A stretch of DNA of 64,000 nt from Paenibacillus pabuli NBRC 13638 (lineage in GTDB: Bacteria; Bacillota; Bacilli; Paenibacillales; Paenibacillaceae), in the NCBI RefSeq assembly GCF_001514495.1, contig NZ_BCNM01000001.1:434001-498000 (forward strand), given 5' to 3'. Position 1 is the stretch's first letter. Each line of letters opens with the position of its first letter. Position numbers and translations under genes: made by a program. Below, one piece after another: positions 10,204-19,718 of this stretch. A model generated the notes under the pieces. That model did no database searches, was not told the DNA's origin, and saw only the letters and a program-made list of their open reading frames with translations.

Positions 10204-11841
10204 ATGAGTTTACGTCAACAAAAGGGAAGAAAGCTGGCGCTATTATCCTTGGCTCTACTGATGTTTGGGATAACGGCATGCTCAAGCAGCACGGAGAGTG
10301 GCAGCAGTTCTGCAGATTCTTTTAAGCTATGGCTAGGGTGGAACGCAACAATTAATAACCAAAGTATGGTCCAAATGTATTGGAAAGAAAAAGAACCGGG
10401 CATAGACGTTCGGCTGGAGGCTACGCAGGGCGATGTAATGACAGAGCTGAACCTGAAATTGAATACCGGTGGATTTGATGATGCCGCCTTGTTCTCACGT
10501 AGTGATGTCGTGACCACTGCGATGATGCGTTCGGGCAGCGTTCTTCCGCTGGAGCAATACTTTGATATGCCGGATAAATATCCTGGGCTGGCCTCCATTC
10601 CGAAAATCTATCTGGATCAAATGAAAGCTTCGGACGGACATATCTATTCCATTCCGACATGGTTTGATCAAGAACCCGATGATCCTTGGCCTGGTTGGGC
10701 TTCCTACGGCTGGTTTGTCCGTACAGATGTGCTGGAGAAAACCGGCATGACGATGGATGGTCTGAAATCGTTGGACGGTATAGAGAAGTATCTGAGATTG
10801 GCGGCTAAGCAGAAGGATGAAAACGGGAAACCTTTGATTCCTCTTAGTTTTCTCTCTGACGCAAGCGATGAAAATGTCATCCTGAGTACATTTGGCGTTA
10901 CGGTCAGCACAGCTGGCGGCGTCATTCCAGTAGAGAAGCAAGGTAATGACTATCAGTTTATCTATGACAATCCGCAATATAAAGCGGCTTACCAATGGAT
11001 GAACAACATGTTCCGGGAAGGGCTTCTGGATCACGAAGCGATCACAGACAAGAAGGAGCGATACAAAGAGAAAAACAAATCCGGACGTGTAGCCTTGAAT
11101 GCAGGTGGGTTCTTTAATATGGACGCCCAGTTATGGGAGGTTCTCGACGGACCAACCGATCCGGCATGGTACTATGATGTCATTCCCTATCCGAAAGTGG
11201 ATGGCGTGAGTGAGATTGGCGCTAATCAAATTATCAATCCTTATCCTGCTAATGACGTATTTATTAATAAAAATACAAAAAATCTCGATTCCATTCTTGC
11301 TTTCTTCGATTACACACTACAGCCTAATCCCGAACAGCAGCAGGTCGTGAATGAAGGTCCGCCAGGAGTGTTCTGGGATTGGGTGGATAAACCATTAGGA
11401 AAATGGGTATATATGGATGAGAAATATAAAGCTTTGCATGACTCTGGAGATCAAGCGAAGAAGGCAAGCACGACGCCAGAGCTTTACGCGGCTTCTTCCT
11501 ATAGTAATGAATGGTATCCATGGTGGAATTATGGCGTTACTGATCCGAAGGGAAGATTCAAAACGATCGAATTCACCGAAAAGATTGGCAAAATGGGTGG
11601 GACCAGGGTTGCTGAATACTACGATATGGTGAAGGCCAAACCGGGTGGCTTATGGGAGAAATATTTGCCTGAACTTGATAATGTGCGAAAAGAGTATAAA
11701 GCCAAGCTCATTATGGCTAAGGATGACTCACAATTTGAACAGGCATGGAGTGATTTCCAGGCTGCACTGGAAAAGCGAGCACATTGGAGTGAGCTCAAAC
11801 AGGAATGGCATGAGGAGCTTCAAGACAAGAGCGATTCTTAG
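10204..11841 (+). CDS. Extracellular solute-binding lipoprotein, LplA type
   Basis: 545 residues. A lipoprotein signal ends in GITAC-SSS, so Cys is lipidated and the protein stays on the outer face of the membrane. The rest is a large two-lobe family-1 binding protein that delivers oligosaccharides to the preceding permeases. GAGGGGGA stands before GTG 10201 and ATG 10204; I chose the ATG, but either is possible. A weak 6-bp hairpin (AACCCA 10126-10131 with TGGGTT 10153-10158) lies in the gap after the permease gene and could tune the ratio of binding protein to permease. Confidence 0.9.
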   Translation: MSLRQQKGRKLALLSLALLMFGITACSSSTESGSSSADSFKLWLGWNATINNQSMVQMYWKEKEPGIDVRLEATQGDVMTELNLKLNTGGFDDAALFSRSDVVTTAMMRSGSVLPLEQYFDMPDKYPGLASIPKIYLDQMKASDGHIYSIPTWFDQEPDDPWPGWASYGWFVRTDVLEKTGMTMDGLKSLDGIEKYLRLAAKQKDENGKPLIPLSFLSDASDENVILSTFGVTVSTAGGVIPVEKQGNDYQFIYDNPQYKAAYQWMNNMFREGLLDHEAITDKKERYKEKNKSGRVALNAGGFFNMDAQLWEVLDGPTDPAWYYDVIPYPKVDGVSEIGANQIINPYPANDVFINKNTKNLDSILAFFDYTLQPNPEQQQVVNEGPPGVFWDWVDKPLGKWVYMDEKYKALHDSGDQAKKASTTPELYAASSYSNEWYPWWNYGVTDPKGRFKTIEFTEKIGKMGGTRVAEYYDMVKAKPGGLWEKYLPELDNVRKEYKAKLIMAKDDSQFEQAWSDFQAALEKRAHWSELKQEWHEELQDKSDS

Positions 11842-11885
11842 CATCTAGCGTTAACGATGCAATTCCATGAAGCATTAATTGGGAG

Positions 11886-11918
11886 ACGGGGACTGTCGAA
11901 CGTGACAGTTCTCGTTTA
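11886..11918 (+). terminator. Intrinsic terminator after the beta-mannoside operon
   Basis: ACGGGGACTGTC (11886-11897) pairs over 12 positions, two of them G-U, with GACAGTTCTCGT (11904-11915); a short T-rich stretch follows. It closes the operon that starts at 5761. Confidence 0.7.
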
Positions 11919-12062
11919 TTTCTGCTTCATTATTCATGCAAATGTGCTGAGGCAAGCAAAGGAGGGGGGACCTTGCTATGATGTTCATTCCGTGCGGACA
12001 GCAACGGAAGGAGCTAAAGTTTGTCTATCTCCTCTTTGGTTTAAACTAATAGCAAATCCTTA

Positions 12063-12094
12063 TGTTAACTCTGTAAACATCAGTGACGTATAAA
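12063..12094 (+). promoter_or_regulatory. Candidate promoter with overlapping imperfect palindrome before the SDR gene
   Basis: TTAACT (12065-12070) and TATAAA (12089-12094) are 18 bases apart. TGTTAAC-TCT-GTAAACA (12063-12079) is a palindrome with one mismatch that covers the -35 element, as expected for a repressor site. No repressor gene of obvious fit is adjacent. Confidence 0.4.
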
Positions 12095-12111
12095 AACGAG
12101 GAGGATTTCAG

Positions 12112-12906
12112 ATGAAATTGAATTTGGAAGGGAAAACGGCACTTGTTACAGGATCGACCGCAGGTATTGGTAAGGCGATTGCCACTGGGCTGGCGGCAGA
12201 GGGTGCAACCATTGTTATTAATGGACGACGGGAAGAAAAGGTGCAGGCAACCATCACAGAAATTCAATCCCGCTATCCACATGCCAATCTTCAGCCTGCT
12301 GTTTATGATTTGGGAACAGAGCAAGGATGTCAAAAAATCATTGAAGAGTATCCAGAAGTGGATATATTAATCAATAACCTTGGCATTTTTGAGCCCAAGG
12401 AATACTTTGATATACCGGATGAGGATTGGTTTCGATTCTTCGAAGTGAACATGATGAGTGGTGTTCGGCTGACTCGCATTTATCTTAAGAAGATGATTCA
12501 AAAGAAAGAAGGCAGAGTGATCTTCATTGCAAGTGAGGCAGCAGTTATGCCTTCTCAGGAAATGGCTCATTACAGTGCAACCAAAACCATGCAGTTATCA
12601 CTCTCGCGCAGTTTAGCTGAGCTATGCAAAGGTACCCCTGTGACTGTCAATACGGTCATGCCAGGTTCAACTCTAACTGAAGGTGTGGAGACCATGTTAA
12701 ATAGTCTTTATCCGGACGAACATCTAACGATAGATATGGCTGAAAAGCGATTTATGAACGAAAATCGCCCTTCCTCCATTATAGAACGATTTATCCGTCC
12801 AGAAGAAATTGCAAACTTTGTTACTTTCTTAAGCAGTCCGCTATCTTCAGCTATCAATGGCTCTGCATTGAGAATAGACGGCGGTTTGGTACGCAGTGTA
12901 TTTTAA
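12112..12906 (+). CDS. Classical short-chain dehydrogenase/reductase
   Basis: 264 residues. The cofactor motif TGSTAGIG occupies residues 13-20, the NNLG motif lies near 88-91, and the catalytic residues are Ser141, Tyr154 and Lys158 in HYSATK. The C-terminus INGSALRIDGGL is typical of the family. GAGGAGG precedes the ATG by about 9 bases. It stands between two sugar operons with its own likely promoter and is not clearly part of either. Substrate unknown. Confidence 0.88.
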   Translation: MKLNLEGKTALVTGSTAGIGKAIATGLAAEGATIVINGRREEKVQATITEIQSRYPHANLQPAVYDLGTEQGCQKIIEEYPEVDILINNLGIFEPKEYFDIPDEDWFRFFEVNMMSGVRLTRIYLKKMIQKKEGRVIFIASEAAVMPSQEMAHYSATKTMQLSLSRSLAELCKGTPVTVNTVMPGSTLTEGVETMLNSLYPDEHLTIDMAEKRFMNENRPSSIIERFIRPEEIANFVTFLSSPLSSAINGSALRIDGGLVRSVF

Positions 12907-12934
12907 CAACCCATCCTGATATCGATAAAATCTC

Positions 12935-12965
12935 TTGACGATGGAAGCAGGACCAATAGTATAAT
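12935..12965 (+). promoter_or_regulatory. Candidate sigma-A promoter of the leader before the AraC gene
   Basis: TTGACG (12935-12940) and TATAAT (12960-12965) are close to consensus but 19 bases apart; TAGTAT at 12957-12962 with 16-base spacing is an alternative -10. The promoter lies upstream of a strong terminator that itself precedes the AraC start. Confidence 0.5.
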
Positions 12966-13021
12966 AGTAAAACAATCCAGCGAACAACTTACATCTACTG
13001 AGTGTTTACTAGAAAACTAGA

Positions 13022-13055
13022 GACGTAGCAGCTACAACCTGCTATGTCTTTTTTT
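13022..13055 (+). terminator. Intrinsic terminator placed directly before the AraC ribosome site
   Basis: GACGTAGCAG (13022-13031) pairs with CTGCTATGTC (13039-13048) over 10 positions with one G-U, followed by seven Ts. Only two bases separate the T-run from the GAGGTG ribosome site at 13058. It either ends the SDR transcript or acts as an attenuator for the regulator gene. GTAG-CAG-CTAC (13025-13035) is a possible competing small hairpin. Confidence 0.85.
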
Positions 13056-13069
13056 ATGAGGTGAAGCCT

Positions 13070-13936
13070 ATGAAGGATTACGGTCATGAATACGCAGACA
13101 TCTTTTATTACACACCGAATGAGTTTGAGAAGCTGGGAGGGCTATGGCCTCTGCGGACCGGACACAATGTGGCGAAGGCCAATTATAGCGTTGGTGCAAG
13201 GATCATCGAATGTTTTTCCTTTCATTTTGTGCTGAGCGGTGCGGTAACGTTGTCCAGTATGGGAGAAACAGTGACCCTGACAAAAGGCAGTATGTTCTGC
13301 CTATTTCCCAATGTGAAATATAGCTACTGGGTATCGGAGTACGATCCCGATTCTCCATTACGCATGTGCTGGTTGGCGTTTAATGGTACACAGGCGGAAT
13401 CACTGGTAAGAAGAATTGAGATTACGGAACAAAAACCGTATTTGCGCAACAAACTCACGACCGAGATGGAAGAGTTGTTGAAGGCATGTATGAAACAGAT
13501 CGGGGATCGTCAAAAGGATGGGGACTTACAGCTTCAGATCCTGTTTTACCGATTGTTCGAAATGCTGTCACGACCCCTTCACGATGTGATGGAAGACAAG
13601 CTCAAAGCCTGCATGCAATATATGCAGATGCATTATGCCGAAGGCATCACCGTTGCAGATATTGCCGAGTTTACCGGCATGCACCGATCGCATCTATCCA
13701 CCCGGTTTAAGCAATGTTTTGGCATAAGCCCACGTGATTATTTAATTAAACTGCGTATGGAGCGTGCCGGTGAAATGCTGCAGGACGGGGCGTTATCCAT
13801 TACGGAAATTGCGCTGTCTCTTGGATACACGGACTTATATACATTCTCCAGAGCCTTTGGTACCTATTACGGCATGTCACCTTCCAATTATCGCAGCAGC
13901 AGAATGCAGCCCCCTAACAAAATGCTAAATGACTGA
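13070..13936 (+). CDS. AraC-family transcriptional regulator
   Basis: 288 residues: a cupin-type N-terminal domain (FSFHFVLSGAVTLSS, GSMFCLFPNVKYSYW) and a C-terminal AraC domain with helices ITVADIAEFTGMHRSHLSTRF and ITEIALSLGYTDLYTFSRAF abbreviated here to their cores ADIAEFTGMHRSHL and IALSLGYTDLYTFSRAF. ATG 13070 is preceded by GAGGTG 6 bases upstream; the in-frame GTG at 13061 overlaps that site. It sits immediately before the second sugar importer (102 bases) and probably activates it. Its own expression may depend on read-through of the terminator just upstream. Confidence 0.87.
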   Translation: MKDYGHEYADIFYYTPNEFEKLGGLWPLRTGHNVAKANYSVGARIIECFSFHFVLSGAVTLSSMGETVTLTKGSMFCLFPNVKYSYWVSEYDPDSPLRMCWLAFNGTQAESLVRRIEITEQKPYLRNKLTTEMEELLKACMKQIGDRQKDGDLQLQILFYRLFEMLSRPLHDVMEDKLKACMQYMQMHYAEGITVADIAEFTGMHRSHLSTRFKQCFGISPRDYLIKLRMERAGEMLQDGALSITEIALSLGYTDLYTFSRAFGTYYGMSPSNYRSSRMQPPNKMLND

Positions 13937-14038
13937 CAACGAAATGTTATTTCTATTTGCAGCAGGTTACATTATGCTATACCTCAATACCTACTATATT
14001 TCTAGTGATACTATGTTTTTGAGGGGGCTGCTGTATGT

Positions 14039-15625
14039 ATGCGTAAACCATGGAAGCAATTAACCCTAAGCACGATGATCATGTTCGGTCTGGTGTTATC
14101 AGGTTGTAATTCCGGCACCGAGGCAACAAACGAGGCAGTGCCTGGAAAGCATGCAGCTGATGTCAGTAAAGAGGGCTTCCCAATCGTAACAGAACCGCTC
14201 AAGCTCAAGATGTTCACCCGGATTGCACCTGTAAACGGCCCATTCAAGGATATGCCGGTATTTCAGGATTATGCGAAAAAGAGTAATGTGCAAGTGGAAT
14301 TCTCCGAAGTGCCTACGGACGGCTTCCAAGAGAAAAAGAATCTGCTTTTCGCCTCCAATGAGCTCCCCGATGCGCTATTCCGTGCTGGTCTTAGTCCGCT
14401 GGAGACCATTCGTTACGGAACGTCCGGACAATTGATCCCGCTGGAAAATCTGATCGACGTGTATGCGCCTAATTTCAAGAAACTGATGGAGCAGTATCCC
14501 GAAATTCGTCCGGCCATCACGACTCCAGAAGGTCACATTTACAGCCTCCCCGCAGTGGTCACCTTAAGCTCTGCACGCATGGACAAAAAGTGGATCAATC
14601 AGAAATGGCTGAAGAAGCTTGGTCTGAAGGAGCCTGAAACGACCGAAGACTTGTATCAGGTGCTCACCGTCTTTCGGGACAAAGACCCTAATGGCAATGG
14701 GAAGCAGGATGAAATACCGATGACGGCACGTGCAGGCGGAGGCCAGGGTCAGGGCTTGCCTGTTGTAGCGATGATGAGCGGGTCATTCGGCTTGGATATG
14801 CAATTAGGTTATAACATTAATCTGGAAGACGACAAGGTGAATATCTGGATGGGGAACGAGCGCAATAAGGAATTGCTCATGTATCTAAACAAGCTATATC
14901 AGGAAAAGCTGCTAGATCCCGAGATTTTCTCGCATACAGAAGCGCAGTATCTGGCCAAACAGGCTTCGGGAAACACCGGTTTCTTCTTTGATCAAACCAA
15001 TAATCCGTTTCTGAAGATTGCTGACCAATATACAGGGATTGCCCCACTTCAGGGTCCGCACGGGGATCGTCTGCAAAGCCAGGGTGCACCGGTTCCACGG
15101 GACTTTGGAGCTTTCGCTATTACTTCAGTCAATGAGGATCCTGAAGCTACGCTGCGCTGGATTGACTATTTCTACAGCGAGGAAGGCTCAACATTGCTCC
15201 GCTTCGGAAGAGAAGGAGAGCATTACGAGCTTAAGGATGGCATTCCCTTCTACAAAGAGGACTTCTTGAATTCAGGCAATCAGGCAAAAATCACCCCTTA
15301 TGCCGGAGGGGGTGCGCCTCATTTGATCAGCGAAGAAGTTGCATCCTATATCAACCCTCCTCAAGTACAAGAAGCTCAGAAAAAACTGGACCCGTATTTG
15401 CCCAGCATTCGGTACTCATCACCGATGTTTGATGAGGAAACTGCCCGCAAAGTCGAGATCCTTCGCAACGACATCGATAAATATTACGAGGAACAGAGCA
15501 CTAAATTTATCGTCGGTTCACTGAGTTTTGATCAATGGAACGAATTTCAGGAGACATTGAAAAAGATGAAGATCGACGATCTGGTAAAGCTGTATCAGGA
15601 TGCTTACGATACGATGAAGAAATGA
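14039..15625 (+). CDS. Extracellular solute-binding lipoprotein of the arabinan-type operon
   Basis: 528 residues. The lipoprotein signal ends in LSGC-NSG (Cys22). The body is a large family-1 oligosaccharide-binding protein with the recurrent RDKDPNGNGKQDEIP segment, which is also present in the third binding protein at 29041 (RDKDPNGNGKADELP). It would deliver ligand to the permeases at 15676 and 16656. GAGGGGG is 11 bases before ATG 14039. Because the operon continues into GH51 and GH43 genes, arabino-oligosaccharides are the likely cargo (inference). Confidence 0.9.
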   Translation: MRKPWKQLTLSTMIMFGLVLSGCNSGTEATNEAVPGKHAADVSKEGFPIVTEPLKLKMFTRIAPVNGPFKDMPVFQDYAKKSNVQVEFSEVPTDGFQEKKNLLFASNELPDALFRAGLSPLETIRYGTSGQLIPLENLIDVYAPNFKKLMEQYPEIRPAITTPEGHIYSLPAVVTLSSARMDKKWINQKWLKKLGLKEPETTEDLYQVLTVFRDKDPNGNGKQDEIPMTARAGGGQGQGLPVVAMMSGSFGLDMQLGYNINLEDDKVNIWMGNERNKELLMYLNKLYQEKLLDPEIFSHTEAQYLAKQASGNTGFFFDQTNNPFLKIADQYTGIAPLQGPHGDRLQSQGAPVPRDFGAFAITSVNEDPEATLRWIDYFYSEEGSTLLRFGREGEHYELKDGIPFYKEDFLNSGNQAKITPYAGGGAPHLISEEVASYINPPQVQEAQKKLDPYLPSIRYSSPMFDEETARKVEILRNDIDKYYEEQSTKFIVGSLSFDQWNEFQETLKKMKIDDLVKLYQDAYDTMKK

Positions 15626-15675
15626 TTGTAATTTATGCAGAAAGCATCTTATAAGCAGCAAGGAAGGAGGAAGCC

Positions 15676-16638
15676 ATGAAAAAGGCTGGAGTCGTTCCCA
15701 CATCCGGTTTGCCCCGAGCTCGTTCAAAACCGGGGATCGGGCTGTTAAGGCAAATGGGCAGACGTTATGATCTATACCTGATGCTTCTTCTTCCCATCAT
15801 CTGGTATGTCATCTTTCATTATGCTCCGCTATACGGGCTGCAGATTGCATTCAAAAACTTCAATCCCGGCAAAGGCATAGGTGGCAGCAGCTGGGTGGGC
15901 TTGGAGCACTTCGTACGATTTTTCGATTCCTATTATTTCTGGAGGCTGCTATGGAACACGGTATCCATCAATTTGTTCTCGCTCTTGATTGCTTTTCCGA
16001 TCCCCATTTTGCTGGCATTGATCATTAATGAGATTCCTAATAAAGCTTTTAGTAAATGGCTGCAAAATATTACGTATATCCCCCATTTCATTTCGGTTGT
16101 TGTCATCGTAGGCATGATCTCCTTATTTCTATCTCCAACAAGTGGACCGGTCAATCTTCTGATTCAGACATTCGGAGGTACACCAATTCGCTTCATGGAG
16201 GAAGCCGGTTGGTTCAAGACGATATTTATCGGTTCGAATATCTGGCAGAACATGGGATGGCAGTCCATCATCTATATCGCGGCGCTTAGCGGGATTAACC
16301 CGCAGCTCTATGAAGCGGCCAAGATGGACGGTGCTTCCCGATTACGGCGTGTTTGGCATATCTCCCTTCCCGGGATTGTTCCGGCGATTGTCATTTTACT
16401 CATCCTGGATGTCGGCCACTTCATGAATATCGGTTTCGAGAAAGTATTGCTGATGCAAAACAGCTTGAATTTCGAAGCGAGCGACGTGATCTCAACTTTT
16501 GTCTATACAACAGGTATCCTTAAGGGAGAGTACGGATATACGACCGCGATCGGGCTGTTTAACTCGGTGATTAATCTTACGTTGCTATTGCTGGTGAATC
16601 GTATTGCGCGCAAGACATCCGAAACAAGTCTATGGTAG
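15676..16638 (+). CDS. ABC sugar importer permease, LplB type
   Basis: 320 residues with six predicted spans after a 30-residue cytosolic lead. The EAA loop is EAAKMDGASRLRRVWHI. AAGGAGG lies 6 bases before the ATG. It pairs with the permease at 16656, which begins 17 bases after its stop codon, and receives substrate from the lipoprotein at 14039. No ATPase gene is nearby. Confidence 0.92.
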   Translation: MKKAGVVPTSGLPRARSKPGIGLLRQMGRRYDLYLMLLLPIIWYVIFHYAPLYGLQIAFKNFNPGKGIGGSSWVGLEHFVRFFDSYYFWRLLWNTVSINLFSLLIAFPIPILLALIINEIPNKAFSKWLQNITYIPHFISVVVIVGMISLFLSPTSGPVNLLIQTFGGTPIRFMEEAGWFKTIFIGSNIWQNMGWQSIIYIAALSGINPQLYEAAKMDGASRLRRVWHISLPGIVPAIVILLILDVGHFMNIGFEKVLLMQNSLNFEASDVISTFVYTTGILKGEYGYTTAIGLFNSVINLTLLLLVNRIARKTSETSLW

Positions 16639-16655
16639 AGGGAAGGAGGAAGCAA

Positions 16656-17546
16656 GTGATCAAGCGATCTACGACAAAAGGGGCATGGGATGAAAAGGTG
16701 TTTGACGCAATGGTCTACACCATCGCAGCGATTATTATCATGCTTGTGCTCTATCCGCTGCTTTTTTTGGTCAGCGCTTCGTTAAGTGATCCAACAAAGG
16801 TACTCAGCGGAGAGGTTTGGTTGCTGCCCAAAGGCTTGACTTTGGATGCCTATACCAACATATTGCATAACGAAAAGATCTGGTTGGGATATCGTAATAC
16901 AATCATCTATACCGTGATCGGCACGGTGATTAACATGATCATGACCATCTTGGCTGCGTATCCATTGTCGAGACCTGATCTTCCCGGACGAAAAATATTG
17001 ATGTTATTTATAACACTGACCCTGTTCTTTAGTGGAGGATTGATTCCGACCTATTTACTTGTCAAAAATCTGGGCATGGTGGATACGATGTGGTCGCTGA
17101 TTATTCCCGGCGCGATTTCTACGTACAATCTGATCGTCATGAGAACGTATTTCCAGACCATTCCCTGGGAGCTGCAAGAGGCTGCTTCCATAGATGGCTG
17201 CTCGAACTGGAGATTGCTGCGGAGCATTATTTTGCCGCTGTCCAAGCCGATTCTGGCAGTCATGGTACTGTTCTATGCCGTTAGCCATTGGAATTCGTAT
17301 TTTAATGCACTGATCTATATTCGCAACGAAGCGTTATATCCACTTCAACTGATTCTGCGAGAAATTTTGATGTTCAGCCAATCTGATGCCATGGACAGTA
17401 CTGTTGGTCTGGAGGATAAGATTATGCTGGCTGAAAGCATCAAATACGCTGTCATTATCGTTTCCAGTCTGCCTGTATGGATCATGTATCCTTTTGTGCA
17501 GCGGCACTTTGTCAAAGGTGTGATGATTGGATCAATCAAAGGTTAA
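16656..17546 (+). CDS. ABC sugar importer permease, LplC/YtcP type
   Basis: 296 residues, six predicted spans. The EAA loop is ELQEAASIDGCSNWRLL and the ending is FVKGVMIGSIKG. The start is GTG 16656, because GGAAGGAGGA lies 5 bases upstream; the ATG at 16632 is inside the previous gene and ahead of that ribosome site. Partner of the permease at 15676. Confidence 0.9.
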   Translation: MIKRSTTKGAWDEKVFDAMVYTIAAIIIMLVLYPLLFLVSASLSDPTKVLSGEVWLLPKGLTLDAYTNILHNEKIWLGYRNTIIYTVIGTVINMIMTILAAYPLSRPDLPGRKILMLFITLTLFFSGGLIPTYLLVKNLGMVDTMWSLIIPGAISTYNLIVMRTYFQTIPWELQEAASIDGCSNWRLLRSIILPLSKPILAVMVLFYAVSHWNSYFNALIYIRNEALYPLQLILREILMFSQSDAMDSTVGLEDKIMLAESIKYAVIIVSSLPVWIMYPFVQRHFVKGVMIGSIKG

Positions 17547-17567
17547 TTGGGGATTGGAGGTTTTAGA

Positions 17568-19601
17568 TTGACTTCGAAAGCAACGATTACAATCGACTGT
17601 AGCCAAAAAAGCGAGCATGTCATCAGCCCTTATCTGTTCGGGCATTTTGTGGAAGATATTCGGGATCATATGGAAGCTATGCTGGCCTATCCCTTGAAAG
17701 ACATGGATTTTGAGAGCGATGCATTATTAGGAACAGCTGTATCGGGAAGCTGGAGGCCCTATACGAACGGACGCAATACGAAATATGCGCTGGAATCGCC
17801 TGCTCGGAGGCATTCAGGGCGTGCTCAACGTATTCGCATATTAAGCGATGATGAGGGATATGCCGGTATCGCACAGAGAACAGCATTAAAGGGACCGATG
17901 GAATATTCGCTCAAGCTGGTTGCGAGGGCGTCCATTGAGCTTCAATATGTGGTTCTTGAAGTGGTGGATCGACGTACGGAGGAACAGCTTGGGCTGGTAC
18001 ATATCCAGATCATGAATCACAACTGGGAGCACTATGACACCAAGGTGTTCGTTAACCGCGCCTGCTCCGATGCCGAAATTCGGCTGTATGTGCCTGCCGA
18101 ACATCCCAGATGGCAGGATCATGTGTCGACCGGCATGCTTTGGATTGATCATGTGTCTATGCTGCCCGCTGACAGCATTGGGCAAGTGAAACCAGAGGTT
18201 GTCGAGATGACAAGAGCACTTAACGCAGGCATGATGAGGCTCGCAGGTAACTACATCAGTGCTTACCACTTTGAAGATGGCATTGGTCCCGTGCTTGAAC
18301 GACCAGTCATGTATAACGAAGCATGGGGAGGATGGACGTGCAAATATTTTGGTACGGATGAATTTATCCAGTTTTGCAGGGAACTGCAGGTTGAACCTCT
18401 CATCTGTATAAACGACGGGTCAGGCACCCCCGAGGAGGCTGCGCAATGGGTCGAATACTGTAATGGAAGCGTCGATACCCCGATGGGAGCAAGGCGGGCA
18501 GCGAACGGTTTTCCCGAGCCGTACCAGGTTCGATATTGGGAGATTGGCAATGAAGTATGGGGAGACTGGCAGGTGGGTCACTGTTCTGCAGAACAGTTCG
18601 CCCAGCGCAGCATTTTATTTGCCGAAGCCATGAAGCAAGCAGATCCTTCTCTCATTATTTTGGCCTGTGGTCACACCGATCAGGAATGGAACCGGAATGT
18701 GCTTGATATTGCAGGTGAACATATGGATTATTTGACGCTGCATCTGTATCACGGATATGGACGGTTCGGAATGAATGGGGATACACCGGCTGAGGAGCGA
18801 TATAAAGCAATGGCTTCTTTTCCCGAATGGACCCGTGACAACATTTTGCAAACTGCGGAGCATATCCGAAAGCATGAGAAGCATCACCATGTGAAGTTGG
18901 CCATTACTGAATATAACACGATGTACTATTCGAACACGATACGAAAGGGAACCCCTGACGAACATACACTGGGGGCAGCCGTTGCCAATGCTGCCAACCT
19001 GAATGAGATGCTGCGTTGCAGTGATATGGTGCATATCGGCAGCTTCTCCGATCTTGTGAACGGCTGGCTTGGGGGCTGCATACGCGTAGGGGATTACTAT
19101 GCCGATCAATATGCTGGCAAAATACCCGGTTGGAGCGGACATCCGCTCGTCGTGTACGGAACTCCCACGTATGAAGTATTGAAGCTCTATGCTGGACGGG
19201 ACATCCGGCGGGTTCTCTCTGCGGATGTTGTGTGCGGTACTTTCTCGGTCCAATCCTTGAAATCAGCTCCCATTCGGCTTGACGCGCTTCCGGACTTGGA
19301 CGTTGTGGCTTGTACAAATGAGGACGGCAGCAGCGTCACTGTGTTTATGGTGAATCGCAGTTTGCAGGCTGTAAAGGCTCAACTGGGTTGGTCCGGTTTT
19401 AGCCCTGGCGAGGAAACCCTTTTGCATGAAATTACAGGAGATTCCCTGGATGACATCAATTCCGTGTTTGAGCCTGAACGTATCCTTTGTAGTCAGAGCG
19501 TCATCCCAACGGATGCTTGGCAGGAGGGCTACCCGCTGCGTCCAGCTTCCATCTATGTACTGGAAATCCAGACCAAGCAGGCAGAAGGAAGAACCAGATA
19601 A
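17568..19601 (+). CDS. Alpha-L-arabinofuranosidase, GH51
   Basis: 677 residues, cytosolic. GH51 enzymes remove terminal alpha-L-arabinofuranose from arabinan, arabinoxylan or arabinogalactan oligosaccharides. The acid/base is Glu329 in WEIGNEVWG and the nucleophile Glu448 in AITEYNT; the N-terminus carries the family segment SPYLFGHFVED. The start is a TTG at 17568 with GGAGG 7 bases upstream. The protein is somewhat longer than the ~500-residue Bacillus AbfA, with an extra N-terminal sandwich region (about residues 90-210), as in the long GH51 subgroup. Its place directly after the importer supports intracellular trimming. Confidence 0.92.
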   Translation: MTSKATITIDCSQKSEHVISPYLFGHFVEDIRDHMEAMLAYPLKDMDFESDALLGTAVSGSWRPYTNGRNTKYALESPARRHSGRAQRIRILSDDEGYAGIAQRTALKGPMEYSLKLVARASIELQYVVLEVVDRRTEEQLGLVHIQIMNHNWEHYDTKVFVNRACSDAEIRLYVPAEHPRWQDHVSTGMLWIDHVSMLPADSIGQVKPEVVEMTRALNAGMMRLAGNYISAYHFEDGIGPVLERPVMYNEAWGGWTCKYFGTDEFIQFCRELQVEPLICINDGSGTPEEAAQWVEYCNGSVDTPMGARRAANGFPEPYQVRYWEIGNEVWGDWQVGHCSAEQFAQRSILFAEAMKQADPSLIILACGHTDQEWNRNVLDIAGEHMDYLTLHLYHGYGRFGMNGDTPAEERYKAMASFPEWTRDNILQTAEHIRKHEKHHHVKLAITEYNTMYYSNTIRKGTPDEHTLGAAVANAANLNEMLRCSDMVHIGSFSDLVNGWLGGCIRVGDYYADQYAGKIPGWSGHPLVVYGTPTYEVLKLYAGRDIRRVLSADVVCGTFSVQSLKSAPIRLDALPDLDVVACTNEDGSSVTVFMVNRSLQAVKAQLGWSGFSPGEETLLHEITGDSLDDINSVFEPERILCSQSVIPTDAWQEGYPLRPASIYVLEIQTKQAEGRTR

Positions 19602-19718
19602 CCACTGATTATTCCTGAACGGAGCTGTCATTCGTTTACATCGACCCATTTGGGTGTTGCAAGTGAAGATTTCGTTGGAATTGTAAGCGACAACAAGTAT
19701 GTACGAGGAGGTCATTTT

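Noticed and set aside
11857..12093. 78-residue open frame on the plus strand
   Set aside because: It runs through the terminator at 11886 and the candidate SDR promoter and has no ribosome site.
12966..13056. T-box or known riboswitch before the AraC gene
   Set aside because: No T-box AGGGTGG-type sequence and no consensus of purine, preQ1, SAM, guanidine or ZTP riboswitches was found.
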